DNA of 64,000 nt from Gemmatimonadota bacterium. Lineage in GTDB: Bacteria > Gemmatimonadota > Gemmatimonadetes > Gemmatimonadales > Gemmatimonadaceae. Of the stretch, positions 48,624 through 57,648 are shown in pieces. The stretch covers positions 1 to 64,000 of the forward strand of contig JANYHJ010000095.1 in the NCBI GenBank assembly GCA_025359135.1, given 5' to 3'. The notes below the pieces were generated by a model. It was not told the DNA's origin. It made no database searches and worked only from the letters and a program-made list of their open reading frames with translations. Each line of letters starts with the position of its first letter. Within the stretch, counting starts at the first letter, position 1. Position numbers and translations under genes: made by a program.

Positions 48624-49690
48624 ACGCGCGACCCGAGCACGCTGCACCGCCCACGATCGATCGCGAGCTCCTGCGGCGGCTCCCGAAGGCCGAGCTGCAC
48701 TGTCATCTCGATGGCTCGGTGCGCGCCGCAACGCTGATCGAGCTCGGACAGGAGTATGGCGTGGCAATGCCGCGCGCGAGCGCCGAGGCGCTCGCCGCCT
48801 ACATGCACGTGCTCGACGCCCGCCATCTCGACGACTACCTCGAACGATTCGAGGTCACCCTCGGGGTGATGCAGACGGAGTCGGCGCTCGAGCGGATCGC
48901 GTACGAACTGGCCATCGACGCTGCGGCGGACGGGGTCCGCTATCTCGAGGTGCGCTACTGCCCCGTGCTCAACCAGCGCGGCGGACTCGAACCTGGCGCG
49001 ACGGTCGAGGCGCCGCTTCGTGGTCTGGCACGCGCCGAACGTGAAACGGGGATCGTCGCGCGTTCGATCATCACCGCGCTGCGTACGCAAGACCCGAAGG
49101 TCTCGCTCGAACTCGCGAGGCTGGCGGTGGCGTATCGCGGGCGCGGCGTGATCGGATTCGACCTGGCCGGGTCGGAGGCGGGGTTCCCGGCTTCAGAGCA
49201 CGCGGCGGCGTTCCTGCATGCGCGCGAACACGACGTGGCCTGCACCTGCCATGCGGGCGAGGGCGACGGCCCGGACTCGATCCGCAACGCGGTGCATCGG
49301 TGCGGCGCGCACCGGGTGGGCCACGCGACGCGCTTGATCGAGGACGCATCGCTCGTGGACTACGTGGGCAACCACCGCATTCCGCTCGAGCTCTGCCTGA
49401 CGAGCAACGTGCAGACGCGTGTGTCGCCGACGTATGCGGAGCACCCGATGCGCCGCTACTACGACCTCGGGCTCAACGTGGTGCTCAACACGGATAACCG
49501 ACTGATGAGCGCCGTGACGCTGACCGACGAGTACGCCGCGGCCAACGTGCACCTGGGCTTCTCGCTCGACGAGCTGTGCGACGTGGCGATGAACGGCTTC
49601 CAGAGCGCGTTCCTGCCGTGGGCGGAGCGGAAGGCGCTCGTGGCACGCGTGAGCGCGGAGATTGACGCGTTGCGCGCCTTCGCGACGTGA
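48620..49690 (+). CDS. add: Adenosine deaminase
   Basis: A 356-residue zinc enzyme that deaminates adenosine to inosine, or acts on a related purine. Metal ligands are AELHCHLDGSVR (HxH, near 26-37), TCHAGEGDGPDSI (His and catalytic Glu) and LNTDNRLMS (Asp). GHATRLIED carries the second active-site His. The usual NTDD motif reads NTDN, so the residue after the metal-binding Asp is Asn; the first Asp is kept. This variation could reflect a different purine substrate. It starts with GTG at 48620 inside the stop of the upstream small gene and is followed 20 bases later by purine nucleoside phosphorylase, forming a purine salvage operon. Confidence 0.9.
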   Translation: MNARPEHAAPPTIDRELLRRLPKAELHCHLDGSVRAATLIELGQEYGVAMPRASAEALAAYMHVLDARHLDDYLERFEVTLGVMQTESALERIAYELAIDAAADGVRYLEVRYCPVLNQRGGLEPGATVEAPLRGLARAERETGIVARSIITALRTQDPKVSLELARLAVAYRGRGVIGFDLAGSEAGFPASEHAAAFLHAREHDVACTCHAGEGDGPDSIRNAVHRCGAHRVGHATRLIEDASLVDYVGNHRIPLELCLTSNVQTRVSPTYAEHPMRRYYDLGLNVVLNTDNRLMSAVTLTDEYAAANVHLGFSLDELCDVAMNGFQSAFLPWAERKALVARVSAEIDALRAFAT

Positions 49691-49709
49691 AGCGTTCGAT
49701 GAGCGGTCG

Positions 49710-50546
49710 ATGAACCGGAGCCACGGGGCGTTCGGCGCCGAGGCCGCCCGCACGAGTGCGGCGGCCGTGCGCGCGCGCATCGGCGATGCGTCCCCCGTGT
49801 GCGCGATCATCCTGGGCTCCGGTTTGGGCGGCCTCGCGGCGAAGATTGCCGGCGCGGTGCGGGTGCCGTACGCGGAGATTCCCGGCTTCCCGAGCGTGAC
49901 GGTCGCGGGACACGACGGCGCGCTGATCGCGGGCGCACTGTCAGAGCGGCGCGTGCTCTGCCTCGCGGGGCGCTTCCACATGTACGAGGGACACGACGCG
50001 GCCGTGGCGGGCTTTCCCGTGCGCGTCCTGCACGCGCTTGGCGCACCCGTGCTCTTCGTGTCGAACGCGGCGGGTGGCGTGCGCCGCACGTTCAACTCCG
50101 GCGACCTGATGGTGATCGCGGATCACATCAACCTCATGTTCCGCAATCCGCTCGTCGGGCGCGTGGAGCCGGGAGACGAGCGATTCCCGGACATGTCGGC
50201 GCCGTATGATCCGGCGTTGCGCGCGCTGCTGCACGACGTTGCGCGCAGCGCGGGGATTCCGCTCACGGACGGCGTCTACGCGGGTTCGCTCGGCCCTGCG
50301 TACGAGACGCCGGCCGAGGTGCGCATGCTCGAGCGGTTGGGCGTTGACGCGACCGGGATGAGCACGGTGCCCGAGGTGGTGGTGGCGCGGGCCATCGGCA
50401 TGCGCGTGGCCGGCGTGACGCTGATCAGCAACCAGGCGGCGGGCCTCTCACCGGTGCCGCTCAGTCACGCCGACGTGGTCGAGGCGGGACGCGCCGCAGC
50501 TGCGGCCTTCGAGGCGCTGGTCGAGGGGTTCGTCGCGCGGCTGTAG
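49710..50546 (+). CDS. Purine nucleoside phosphorylase
   Basis: A 278-residue trimeric-type PNP that splits inosine or guanosine with phosphate to the base and ribose 1-phosphate. The motifs are IILGSGLGGLAAKI near residues 33-46, EIPGFPSVTVAGHDG, RFHMYEGH (phosphate and substrate His) and VSNAAGGVRRTFNSGDLM. AYETPAEVRML and GMSTVPEVVVARAIGM follow. This is the usual high-molecular-mass trimeric family (DeoD-unrelated). The ATG at 49710 is chosen because an earlier ATG at 49699 is out of frame and stops quickly. It acts directly after adenosine deaminase in salvage, giving hypoxanthine, and the genes are cotranscribed. Confidence 0.93.
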   Translation: MNRSHGAFGAEAARTSAAAVRARIGDASPVCAIILGSGLGGLAAKIAGAVRVPYAEIPGFPSVTVAGHDGALIAGALSERRVLCLAGRFHMYEGHDAAVAGFPVRVLHALGAPVLFVSNAAGGVRRTFNSGDLMVIADHINLMFRNPLVGRVEPGDERFPDMSAPYDPALRALLHDVARSAGIPLTDGVYAGSLGPAYETPAEVRMLERLGVDATGMSTVPEVVVARAIGMRVAGVTLISNQAAGLSPVPLSHADVVEAGRAAAAAFEALVEGFVARL

Positions 50547-50556
50547 CGCGCGATCG

Positions 50557-50946
50557 TCAAGTCGCCGACGCCGCAGAGCCGGAGAGCCACGCACGCGCCT
50601 CGGCTTCCGAATGGAAGACGTCGACATCGAGCGGAATGCGCTGCGCCCCGACCGAGAGTGCGCGCATCATGCCGTATGACGCGAGCGAGGCGGTGACGAT
50701 GGCCCAGCGGCGGTGCTGCAGTTGGTCCGCGCGCAGCGTGAGGAAGACGAGAAGGGCCGCAAGGTCAGGCGGCGTGATGGGGGCCGCGATCTGCGTATGG
50801 TCGGAGAGGATGCCGTCCTGCGGCAGCGCGCCCGGGCAGGCGATCACGGCGTCGACCGTCGCCTGCATGTCCGCAAGGTCGAGGGCGCCCGAGATCTTCG
50901 CGTGTACCACGTGTGCATCCGGCTCGTACGTGACCACGAAGTCCAT
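50557..50946 (-). CDS. SpoIIAA-like/STAS-type small protein
   Basis: A 129-residue soluble protein. The beta-alpha pattern FVVTYEPDAHVVHAKISGALDL-like opening, a central helix, and the C-terminal FHSEAEARAWLSG are typical of SpoIIAA-like proteins, a family often found as free-standing proteins of unknown role. No phosphorylated Ser of anti-sigma antagonists is apparent. It is convergent with the PNP gene (10-base gap) and 4 bases downstream of the DUF4198 gene on the minus strand, with which it may be cotranscribed. Function not assigned. Confidence 0.65.
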   Translation of the reverse strand: MDFVVTYEPDAHVVHAKISGALDLADMQATVDAVIACPGALPQDGILSDHTQIAAPITPPDLAALLVFLTLRADQLQHRRWAIVTASLASYGMMRALSVGAQRIPLDVDVFHSEAEARAWLSGSAASAT

Positions 50947-50950
50947 GGAA

Positions 50951-51820
50951 CTAACGTGCGGGCGCCACGGCCAGCGTCAAGGTGGCGAAGTCACTCTCCC
51001 ACTCGAGGTTCTTCCGCGAGGCGCGGCGCAGGTTGGTCGCGGCGATGAGGTAGCGTCCCTCGCGTGCGAGCCGCAGGGTGGCGCGGCCCGTGGCATCGGT
51101 CGTGACCACGGTGATCGTCGTGTCGCCCTCACGGCGCAGCGTGACGGGCTGGGCGGCGACGGCGTTGCCACCACGCGAAACCCGGACGTCGAGCGCCTGA
51201 CCCGGGGCGAGCGCGGTCGGATCGGCGAGGGGCTGCAGTTCGAAGCCGAGGCCGAGTGGCACTGTCCATCCGGCGTCCGGCGAATTGCCGACCCGCACGA
51301 AGGTGGCGGCGTGCTTCACGTATTCCTCGCGCCATTTCTTCGGCGCAGGCATGGCGTCCCACGCGGCACGGACCTCGCGCGTCGCACCGATCTCGTCGAG
51401 GTAGACGCCGATCAGCTCGGGCTCGAGCGTGAGCACCTTCGGTGCGAGCTCGACGGCAAGGGCGGCGACGCCCGCGGTCGCGGGGGTCCAGCGGTAGAGG
51501 GTCGCGTTGTCGCTCTGCGAACGGTTGCCGAGCGGACGGGTGGCGCCCGCGAGGCGCACGTCGGCGCGGAGAATGCGTCCGGCATTGATGGCGAAGTCAT
51601 CGGCGGCGAAGAGCACGCCGCTCGTGAGATGCAGCGTGACCCTTTGCCCCACCGGAACGCGAAGTGAGGACGGCAACAGCCAGGTGTCATGCGCGTCCAC
51701 GTGCGACGCCGTGAGCGCGACGGCCGCGACAGCTGCCACGAGCGCGAACCGGTAGCGGCGCGGACGCACGATGCCCGCGGGCGTGGGTCGCTCGTGCCCA
51801 GGCGAGCGTCGCATCGTCAT
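50951..51820 (-). CDS. DUF4198 periplasmic protein
   Basis: A 289-residue exported protein. An Arg-rich n-region precedes a hydrophobic segment (about 25-42), and the mature protein begins HDTWLLPSSLRVPVGQ, the hallmark of DUF4198, where an N-terminal His after cleavage is conserved. The C-terminal third is a predicted immunoglobulin-like beta domain (DTTITVVTTDATGRATLRL). The family often accompanies cobalt, nickel or other metal uptake systems and copper-type binding by an N-terminal His has been suggested; no metal transporter is nearby here. The ATG at 51820 overlaps the stop of the 159-residue membrane protein gene (ATGA). Confidence 0.8.
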   Translation of the reverse strand: MTMRRSPGHERPTPAGIVRPRRYRFALVAAVAAVALTASHVDAHDTWLLPSSLRVPVGQRVTLHLTSGVLFAADDFAINAGRILRADVRLAGATRPLGNRSQSDNATLYRWTPATAGVAALAVELAPKVLTLEPELIGVYLDEIGATREVRAAWDAMPAPKKWREEYVKHAATFVRVGNSPDAGWTVPLGLGFELQPLADPTALAPGQALDVRVSRGGNAVAAQPVTLRREGDTTITVVTTDATGRATLRLAREGRYLIAATNLRRASRKNLEWESDFATLTLAVAPAR

Positions 51821-52296
51821 GGCGCGCCCGTCGTGGCCGGCACGTCCGCCGGCGCACCCATGCGGACGAGCGGACGGCTTGCCCATGGAATCGCGAAGAG
51901 GACGAGGGCCGTGGCGATGCCGAAGAAGATGAGCATCGTGCGACGCTTCGCGGCCGGGTCGGTGGCGCGGCGCGCGCGTGCGGCGCCGATGTGCGCGAAC
52001 ACGAGCGCGATGAGCATGAAGGTCGCATGCTCGAGCGTGAAGAAGCGCAGGGACGGATCCTTCATGGCCGCACCCATGTTGCCGCGGGCCACCGCCACGA
52101 CCGGCGAGATGAACCAGAGCACGAGGCCGAGCACGAGCTGCAGCGACATCGCGTGCGGGAAGAACTTGCGCGGTGTCTCGTCGGCGGAGGTCCATGGTTC
52201 GGAACCGCCGGTGGCGCCACGCACGAGGGCGAGCAGGGCGAGCGCCACGACGATCCAGCGCGTGAGCGAGTGCAGCGTGAGAACCAGACCGTACAT
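51817..52296 (-). CDS. Membrane protein of unknown function paired with DUF4198
   Basis: A 159-residue protein with four predicted membrane helices (about 9-25, 48-70, 88-108 and 118-138). Several His residues lie in or near helices: LHSLTRW near 8-14, FFPHAMSL near 46-53, LEHATFML near 87-94 and FAHIGAAR near 99-106. A regular His pattern of this sort suggests a haem b or metal site, but no family is recognised. It is cotranslated with the DUF4198 protein, so a joint envelope role is likely. The ATG at 52296 is the first start after an intergenic gap. Confidence 0.65.
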   Translation of the reverse strand: MYGLVLTLHSLTRWIVVALALLALVRGATGGSEPWTSADETPRKFFPHAMSLQLVLGLVLWFISPVVAVARGNMGAAMKDPSLRFFTLEHATFMLIALVFAHIGAARARRATDPAAKRRTMLIFFGIATALVLFAIPWASRPLVRMGAPADVPATTGAP

Positions 52297-52382
52297 GTGT
52301 CGGCAACCGAGCGAGGGGAGCAGTGCGAAGACTGCCGGATGTTAGCCATCGCCCGCGCGGCGCGCACCCGCCCGCGCGCGTG

Positions 52383-53714
52383 TTAACGCACGAGGCGCAA
52401 CCGCTGGTTGACCGGGTAGAGCCACTCGATGCCGCGTGCGGTCACGATGGCGTCGTCCTCGAGCGGAATGCGCAGCTTCTTGCCGCCCCACTCCGCCACC
52501 GGCACCCACGCGAACAGTTCGATGGAGAAGAGGTTGCTGGGCCGGATCTCGAAGGTTTGTCGCTTCGGGTTGAAGAACGCGATCGACGGACCGAGGCCGT
52601 GGCCCCAGTCGCCGACGGAGTGACAGCCGATGAAGAACTCGGTGACGTTGTCGCTCGCGATCCTGTTGAACGCGGCCGCCTTGCGGAAGCCACCCTTGCC
52701 GATGGCGTCTTCGGTGGCCTTGAGCATAACCTGCGCCGTGGTACCGGCCTTGATGGTGCGCTGGATGATGCCGCGCACCTTGAGCGCTTCATCGAAGGCG
52801 TGCTGGAGCCACGCGGGCGCCGCGGTCTCGCTCTCCTTAAGGATGTAGGCGATGCGCTTCTGGTCGGTCCACATGCCGAGGTAGCCGACGCCGTAGTCGA
52901 TCATGACGATGTCGCCGCGCTGGATGACGCGATCTGTGGATGTCGCCTCGATACCGGTCGGTCCGGTGATGTAGACGCTCGGCACCTCGAACGACGAGCC
53001 GAGCCGGCGCTGCTGCATCTGCTCCTCGAGCCACCAGGCGACGTCGGCGAGGGTGGTCTTGCCGGGGGTGATGACCTCGTTGGACAGCGCACGCTCGAGC
53101 AGCTGGCGCCCCATCTCGCCGGCTTCGCCAAAGGCGACGATCTCGGACGCGACGCGGCGCGAGGTGAAGTCGGAGATGAGCTTCTCCGCGCTCACGATGC
53201 GCGTCGTGTACTCGGGGCCAAGCGTCTTCGTGATGTGCTGGTAGAGCGAATGCGAGAGGCCGTCCGCGCGCCCGATCTCCTCGGCGAAGTCGAGGGCGAT
53301 CTTCTTCGGGTTGCGCGCCTTGACGAAGGTGGCGAGGTCCGGGGCGCCGTCGGCGATGTCGTAGGCGCCGCAGGCCTCGCGGTGGTGATCCTCGATCCCG
53401 AGCGCGGCGCGCTCGATGCGGTCGCCGCCCCGGTCTGTGAAGACGTAGTAGCCGATGTCGCCCACGTAGCCGCGGCCGAGCAATTCCCACTGCGGCTCGT
53501 AGTTGCCCTCGCGCATGGCGACGATCCACATGTCGACGCCGTTCTCGCGCATGGCCTCGGGGAGGATGCGGTCGAACTTCTCGCGGCGGATCTGGCAGAG
53601 TCGGTCCCAGCGAACGCGGGCTTCGTTGGATTGCGCGTGGAGCTGGCTCGCGCAGGCCGTGACAAGGACCACAGCACAGTTGAGCGCGACCAGGAGCTGC
53701 TTTGACAGGTTCAC
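52383..53714 (-). CDS. Exported M24 (aminopeptidase P-type) peptidase homologue
   Basis: A 443-residue protein. The N-terminal MNLSKQLLVALNCAVVLVTAC has a possible lipobox (VTAC) and also a signal peptidase I site after LHA, so it is exported and perhaps lipid-anchored. The pita-bread fold is visible in the C-terminal half: IQRGDIVMIDYGVGY and MWTDQKRIAY for the Asp ligands, FFIGCHSVGDWGHGLGPSI for the His ligand, FSIELFAW and LEDDAIVTARG for the Glu ligands. M24 enzymes remove N-terminal residues next to proline. The start is GTG at 53714, following GAGG at a good distance. It lies 7 bases after the PQQ dehydrogenase gene. Confidence 0.85.
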   Translation of the reverse strand: MNLSKQLLVALNCAVVLVTACASQLHAQSNEARVRWDRLCQIRREKFDRILPEAMRENGVDMWIVAMREGNYEPQWELLGRGYVGDIGYYVFTDRGGDRIERAALGIEDHHREACGAYDIADGAPDLATFVKARNPKKIALDFAEEIGRADGLSHSLYQHITKTLGPEYTTRIVSAEKLISDFTSRRVASEIVAFGEAGEMGRQLLERALSNEVITPGKTTLADVAWWLEEQMQQRRLGSSFEVPSVYITGPTGIEATSTDRVIQRGDIVMIDYGVGYLGMWTDQKRIAYILKESETAAPAWLQHAFDEALKVRGIIQRTIKAGTTAQVMLKATEDAIGKGGFRKAAAFNRIASDNVTEFFIGCHSVGDWGHGLGPSIAFFNPKRQTFEIRPSNLFSIELFAWVPVAEWGGKKLRIPLEDDAIVTARGIEWLYPVNQRLRLVR

Positions 53715-53721
53715 GACGGCC

Positions 53722-55803
53722 TCACGGTGTGGGAAGCGCGAACGCGACGTACACGCCGCCTGATGGCGCGTCGTTCTTGCCGCCACCGCAGGCGATGACG
53801 AGGTACTCCTTGCCATCCACCATGTAGAGCGACGGCGTGGCAGCGCCGGCAAAGGGAAGCGTCGCTTCCCAGAGGAGCTTGCCATTCCGCTTGTCATAGG
53901 CGTGGAGCTTGTTGTCCCAGCTCGTGGCGGCGATGAAGAGGATGCCGCTCGTGGTGACGACCGGGCCGCCGTAGTTGTCGGTGCCGGTGTTCTTGATGCC
54001 CTTGGCCGCGAGCTGCGGGTACTCGCCAAACGGAATGCGCCACTTGAACTGCCCCGTGTTGAGGTCCACCGCGGTGAGCGTCCCCCACGGCGGCGAGATG
54101 GCGGGATAGAAGCCCGAGTCCTGGAAGATCGTGTAGCCGTCGTTCCGGTACTTCATCCAGTACGGATTGCTGCCCGGCTTGTCGTTGGCGTCCTTGCCCG
54201 TGATGAGGAAGTTCACGAGGTCGGTGATGGCGCCGCCCTCGAGCGCGCCACCGAAGGCGGGCATGCGGCCGTATCCGTTGCGGATGACGGCGGCCAAGTC
54301 CGTCGCGCTACGCCGCTCGCCGATGCCGACGAGCGAGGGGATCTGTCCGGGCGTGCCCTTCAAGTCCGCGCGATGGCAGCTCGCGCAGTTGTTCTTGTAG
54401 AGCGACTTGTCGTCACGCGGGATCATCTTGAGCAGCCAGGCCATCTCGTTCACGTTCACGTAGAGCAAGCCGGTTTCGGGATCGAACGCGGGGCCGCCCC
54501 ACTCCGCGCCGCCGTCATAGCCAGGGAAGACGATCGTGCCCGCTTCCGATGGTGGATTGAAGATTCCGCGGTTGGGATACTGGTTGAAGGTCTTGAGCGC
54601 TTCGGCGTGCGCCTTCGCGGTGCGCGTCGTGAGGTCGCGCGCGGTGAGCGTCTGGCGCACGAGCGGTGGCGGCAGCACGGGCAACCGCTGCGTCGTCGCC
54701 GCGTGCTCGCCGTCCAGCTTCGAGGCCGGCACCTTGAACTCGCGCACCGGGAAGAGCGATTCACCCGTGAGGCGATCGAGCAGCCAGATGTGGCCCGTCT
54801 TGGTGGTCTGTGCAATCGCATCCACCGGCTTGCCGTTGCGCGAGACCGTCACGAGCGTGGGCGCGGCAGGGAAGTCCAGGTCCCAGAGGTCGTGCTTGAC
54901 GCCCTGCCAGTGCCAGACGCGCTTGCCCGTGCGCGCATCGAGGGCAAGCAGCGTGTTGGCGAAGAGGTTGTCGCCGACGCGATTGCTGCCGTAGAAGTCG
55001 AATGCCGCCGACCCGGTCGCGGCGAAGAGCAGCGCGTTCTTGCGATCGATCGTGACGCCCGACCACGCGTTGGCGCCGCCGTTGATCTTCCACGAGTCGG
55101 GGCTCCACGTCTCGTAGCCGAACTCGCCGGGGTGCGGCAGCGTGTGGAAGATCCAGCGGAGCGCACCCGTGTGGATGTCGTACGCGCGCAGGTCACCCGG
55201 CGCGGACGGCAGGCTCTCGCTCATGTTCGTGCCGATGATGTACAGGTCCTCGAACACGACGCCCGGCGAGCTGGCGCCGACGCCGAGTGTCTCGGGCGGG
55301 CGGCCGAGGCCTTGGCGCAGGTCGATCTTGCCCGAGTCGCCGAAGGTGAGCACCGGCTTGCCCGTGCGGCGATTGACTGCCCAAAGCCAGTTGCGGTAGA
55401 CGATGAAGAGCTGGTCGCCGAAGACGGTGACGCCGCGCTGGCGGAAGCGGCGCGTCGGTGCGACGCCGCCACTGGGGTCGAAGCTCCAGAGTTCCTTGCC
55501 CGTGGCCGCGTCGAGCGCGAAGACGCGCACCTTGGGGCTCGTGGCGTAGAGCATGCCATCGATGACGATCGGGTTGGCTTGCATCTCCGAGCCGGGGAAG
55601 GCATCGCGCGTGTCGTACGTCCACGCGACCTGCAGCCGCTTCACGTTCTCCGGCGTGATCTGCGCGAGTGTGGAGTGACGGTTGGCATCGGGACCGCCGC
55701 CGTTGTACGGCCAGTCGGCGGTGCGGGTTTGGGCCGCGAGCACGCAAGGCGAAACGGTGACGCTCACAGCGAGGACCGCCGAGCGCAGGAGATGACGGTG
55801 CAT
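53722..55803 (-). CDS. PQQ-dependent dehydrogenase with c-type haem motif
   Basis: A 693-residue periplasmic quinoprotein. A signal peptide (MHRHLLRSAVLAVSVTVSP) precedes DWPYNGGGPDANRHSTLAQI, the usual opening of PQQ alcohol/glucose dehydrogenases. Propeller repeats such as VFALDAATGKELWSFDP and LLALDARTGKRVWHWQG follow. A cytochrome c segment with CASCH (near 481) is inserted before the last propeller blades (LTAVDLNTGQFKWRIPFGEY), so electrons could pass from PQQ to haem within one chain. Substrate may be an alcohol or sugar. The ATG at 55803 gives the signal peptide. No PQQ synthesis gene is in the window. It lies between the paaK gene and the M24 peptidase gene. Confidence 0.9.
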   Translation of the reverse strand: MHRHLLRSAVLAVSVTVSPCVLAAQTRTADWPYNGGGPDANRHSTLAQITPENVKRLQVAWTYDTRDAFPGSEMQANPIVIDGMLYATSPKVRVFALDAATGKELWSFDPSGGVAPTRRFRQRGVTVFGDQLFIVYRNWLWAVNRRTGKPVLTFGDSGKIDLRQGLGRPPETLGVGASSPGVVFEDLYIIGTNMSESLPSAPGDLRAYDIHTGALRWIFHTLPHPGEFGYETWSPDSWKINGGANAWSGVTIDRKNALLFAATGSAAFDFYGSNRVGDNLFANTLLALDARTGKRVWHWQGVKHDLWDLDFPAAPTLVTVSRNGKPVDAIAQTTKTGHIWLLDRLTGESLFPVREFKVPASKLDGEHAATTQRLPVLPPPLVRQTLTARDLTTRTAKAHAEALKTFNQYPNRGIFNPPSEAGTIVFPGYDGGAEWGGPAFDPETGLLYVNVNEMAWLLKMIPRDDKSLYKNNCASCHRADLKGTPGQIPSLVGIGERRSATDLAAVIRNGYGRMPAFGGALEGGAITDLVNFLITGKDANDKPGSNPYWMKYRNDGYTIFQDSGFYPAISPPWGTLTAVDLNTGQFKWRIPFGEYPQLAAKGIKNTGTDNYGGPVVTTSGILFIAATSWDNKLHAYDKRNGKLLWEATLPFAGAATPSLYMVDGKEYLVIACGGGKNDAPSGGVYVAFALPTP

Positions 55804-55835
55804 GGGCCTGGTGCGTTGGGGGGACACGCGATGAT

Positions 55836-57179
55836 TCACGCGCGCGGACGCTCGTCCGTGACGCGATTGAGCTTGCCGCCCTCGGAGCGCGGCGCGCCGC
55901 CCGGGGGGAGCAGGGTGACACGCATGGAGACGCCGATGGTGTCGTGCAGGAGTTTCGTGATGCGCCCGCGCAGCGCCCGCAGCTGGTGGTCGGCCTCGAC
56001 GATTTCCTCGGAAAGCGTCTCGCGCACGATCTCGCGCGCGAACGGCCCCGCCAGTTCGGCCTGCACCTCGAGCGCGTCGAGGTTCTTCTCGCGGGTCACG
56101 ACCAGGCGGTAGTGCGGCGCCAGCTCCTCGACCCTCGCGAGCACGCTCTCGACCTGGCTCGGATAGACGTTGACGCCGCGGATGATGAGCATGTCGTCGG
56201 TGCGCCCCTTGATGAGCGCCATCTTGACGAGCGTGCGGCCGCAGGCGCACGTGCCGCGCGTGAGCGAGGTGATGTCGCCCGTCCAGTAGCGGAGGAGCGG
56301 CAGCGCCTCCTTGGTGAGCGTCGTGATGACGAGCACGCCCTCGCCGCCATCGGGCACGGGCTCGCCGGTCTCGGGGTGGAGGATCTCGGGGTAGAAGTGA
56401 TCTTCCATGACGTGCGAGCCGTCGCGCGCCTCGACGCACTCGTTGCTCACGCCGGGGCCGATGATCTCCGACAAGCCGTAGATGTTGGTGCAGCGCACCC
56501 CGAGCCCGCGGTCGATCTGCACGCGCATGCCGTCGGTCCACGGCTCCGCGCCGTGCAGCGCGTAGCGCAACGAGAGCGCGTCGGGCGCGATGCCGCGCTT
56601 CTCGCACTCGGCCACGAGCGTCAGCGCGTAGCTCGGCGTGCAGGTGATGACGTCGGGCTTCAAGTCCTGGATGAGGAGCAGCTGTCGCTCGGTCATGCCG
56701 CCGGACACCGGAACGACGGTCATGCCGAGGCGCTCGCCACCGTAGTGGATGCCGAGCCCGCCGGTGAAGAGGCCGTAGCCGTACGCGTTGTGCAGCATCA
56801 TGCCCGGTTCTGCGCCGGCCATCGCGAGCGAGCGCGCGCAGACGCGGGCGAAGAGATCGGTGTCCGCGGTGGTGTACGCGACGACCGTGGGGCGTCCCGT
56901 CGTGCCGGACGACGCATGCACGCGGATGCAGTCGCGGCGCGGCACGGCGAGCATGCCGAAGGGATAGGTGTCGCGCAGGTCGGTCTTGCGGGTGAGCGGC
57001 AACCGGGTGAGATCGCCCAAGCCGCGGATGTCGCCCGCCTTCACGTGCGACGCCGCGAGGCGCTCACGGTAGAGCGGCACGCGCTCGGCCACGCGCGCGA
57101 CCAGAGCGCGCAAGCGTTCGCCCTGCACGGCGCGCCGCGCCTCGACGTCCATGCACTCGAGCTCGGGCTCGAAGATCAT
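55836..57179 (-). CDS. paaK: Phenylacetate-CoA ligase
   Basis: A 447-residue adenylate-forming enzyme, the right length for PaaK. Signature blocks are HASSGTTGRPTVVAYT (P-loop, about 91-106), YGYGLFTGGLGIHYG, CTPSYALTLVAECE, NIYGLSEIIGPGVSNEC and the hinge region RTDDMLIIRGVNVYPSQVE. It activates phenylacetate (or another aryl acid) to its CoA thioester in the cytoplasm. No other paa gene is nearby, so the pathway link is not shown here. Its ATG at 57179 overlaps the stop of the DUF3052 gene (ATGA). Confidence 0.9.
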   Translation of the reverse strand: MIFEPELECMDVEARRAVQGERLRALVARVAERVPLYRERLAASHVKAGDIRGLGDLTRLPLTRKTDLRDTYPFGMLAVPRRDCIRVHASSGTTGRPTVVAYTTADTDLFARVCARSLAMAGAEPGMMLHNAYGYGLFTGGLGIHYGGERLGMTVVPVSGGMTERQLLLIQDLKPDVITCTPSYALTLVAECEKRGIAPDALSLRYALHGAEPWTDGMRVQIDRGLGVRCTNIYGLSEIIGPGVSNECVEARDGSHVMEDHFYPEILHPETGEPVPDGGEGVLVITTLTKEALPLLRYWTGDITSLTRGTCACGRTLVKMALIKGRTDDMLIIRGVNVYPSQVESVLARVEELAPHYRLVVTREKNLDALEVQAELAGPFAREIVRETLSEEIVEADHQLRALRGRITKLLHDTIGVSMRVTLLPPGGAPRSEGGKLNRVTDERPRA

Positions 57180-57592
57180 CGCGTGCCGCGCTCGCTCACG
57201 CGGATGACGAGCTTGAGCCCCGACCAGACGTCACTCACGGCGCAGACCTTCACGTCCACGAAGCCCATCGGCAGCGCGACGGCGCGGATCACGTCTTCGG
57301 TGATGGAGGTGGGCACCTTGGCGGATTTCTTGGGCCACGAGACCCAGACGAAGCCGGTGTCGGTGAGCGAGGTGCGGAGCGCGGTGAGCTGCTTGAGGAG
57401 ATCGGCGCGCTCCGTGACGAAGAGGTGCACCGCCGCCGGCGTCGCGGCGCGCGCCGTGATGACGAGCCCGTCGGGTGCGGGCGCGATCCACTGCGCGTAT
57501 TCCGGCGGCGCACCGCGCAGAAGGAGGCGCATGCCGGGTGCGAGGCCCAGCTTCTTCGCGAGGGGAGTTCCCGAGTATCCGGCGGTGGGCAT
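57176..57592 (-). CDS. DUF3052 family protein
   Basis: A 138-residue soluble protein. GYSGTPLAKKLGLAPGMRLL at the start and FVWVSWPKKSAKVPTSITED near residues 81-100 are the defining motifs of DUF3052 (KxGxxxGxxLxL and WPKKxSxxxTDITE). Function is unknown in the family. It is coupled to paaK by a four-base overlap, and no catalytic role can be inferred from that. Confidence 0.85.
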   Translation of the reverse strand: MPTAGYSGTPLAKKLGLAPGMRLLLRGAPPEYAQWIAPAPDGLVITARAATPAAVHLFVTERADLLKQLTALRTSLTDTGFVWVSWPKKSAKVPTSITEDVIRAVALPMGFVDVKVCAVSDVWSGLKLVIRVSERGTR

Positions 57593-57648
57593 GCGACGGG
57601 AAGAACGTCGCGGCAGGACCGCACGCTGTCCAGAGCGGAACGCGCGCG

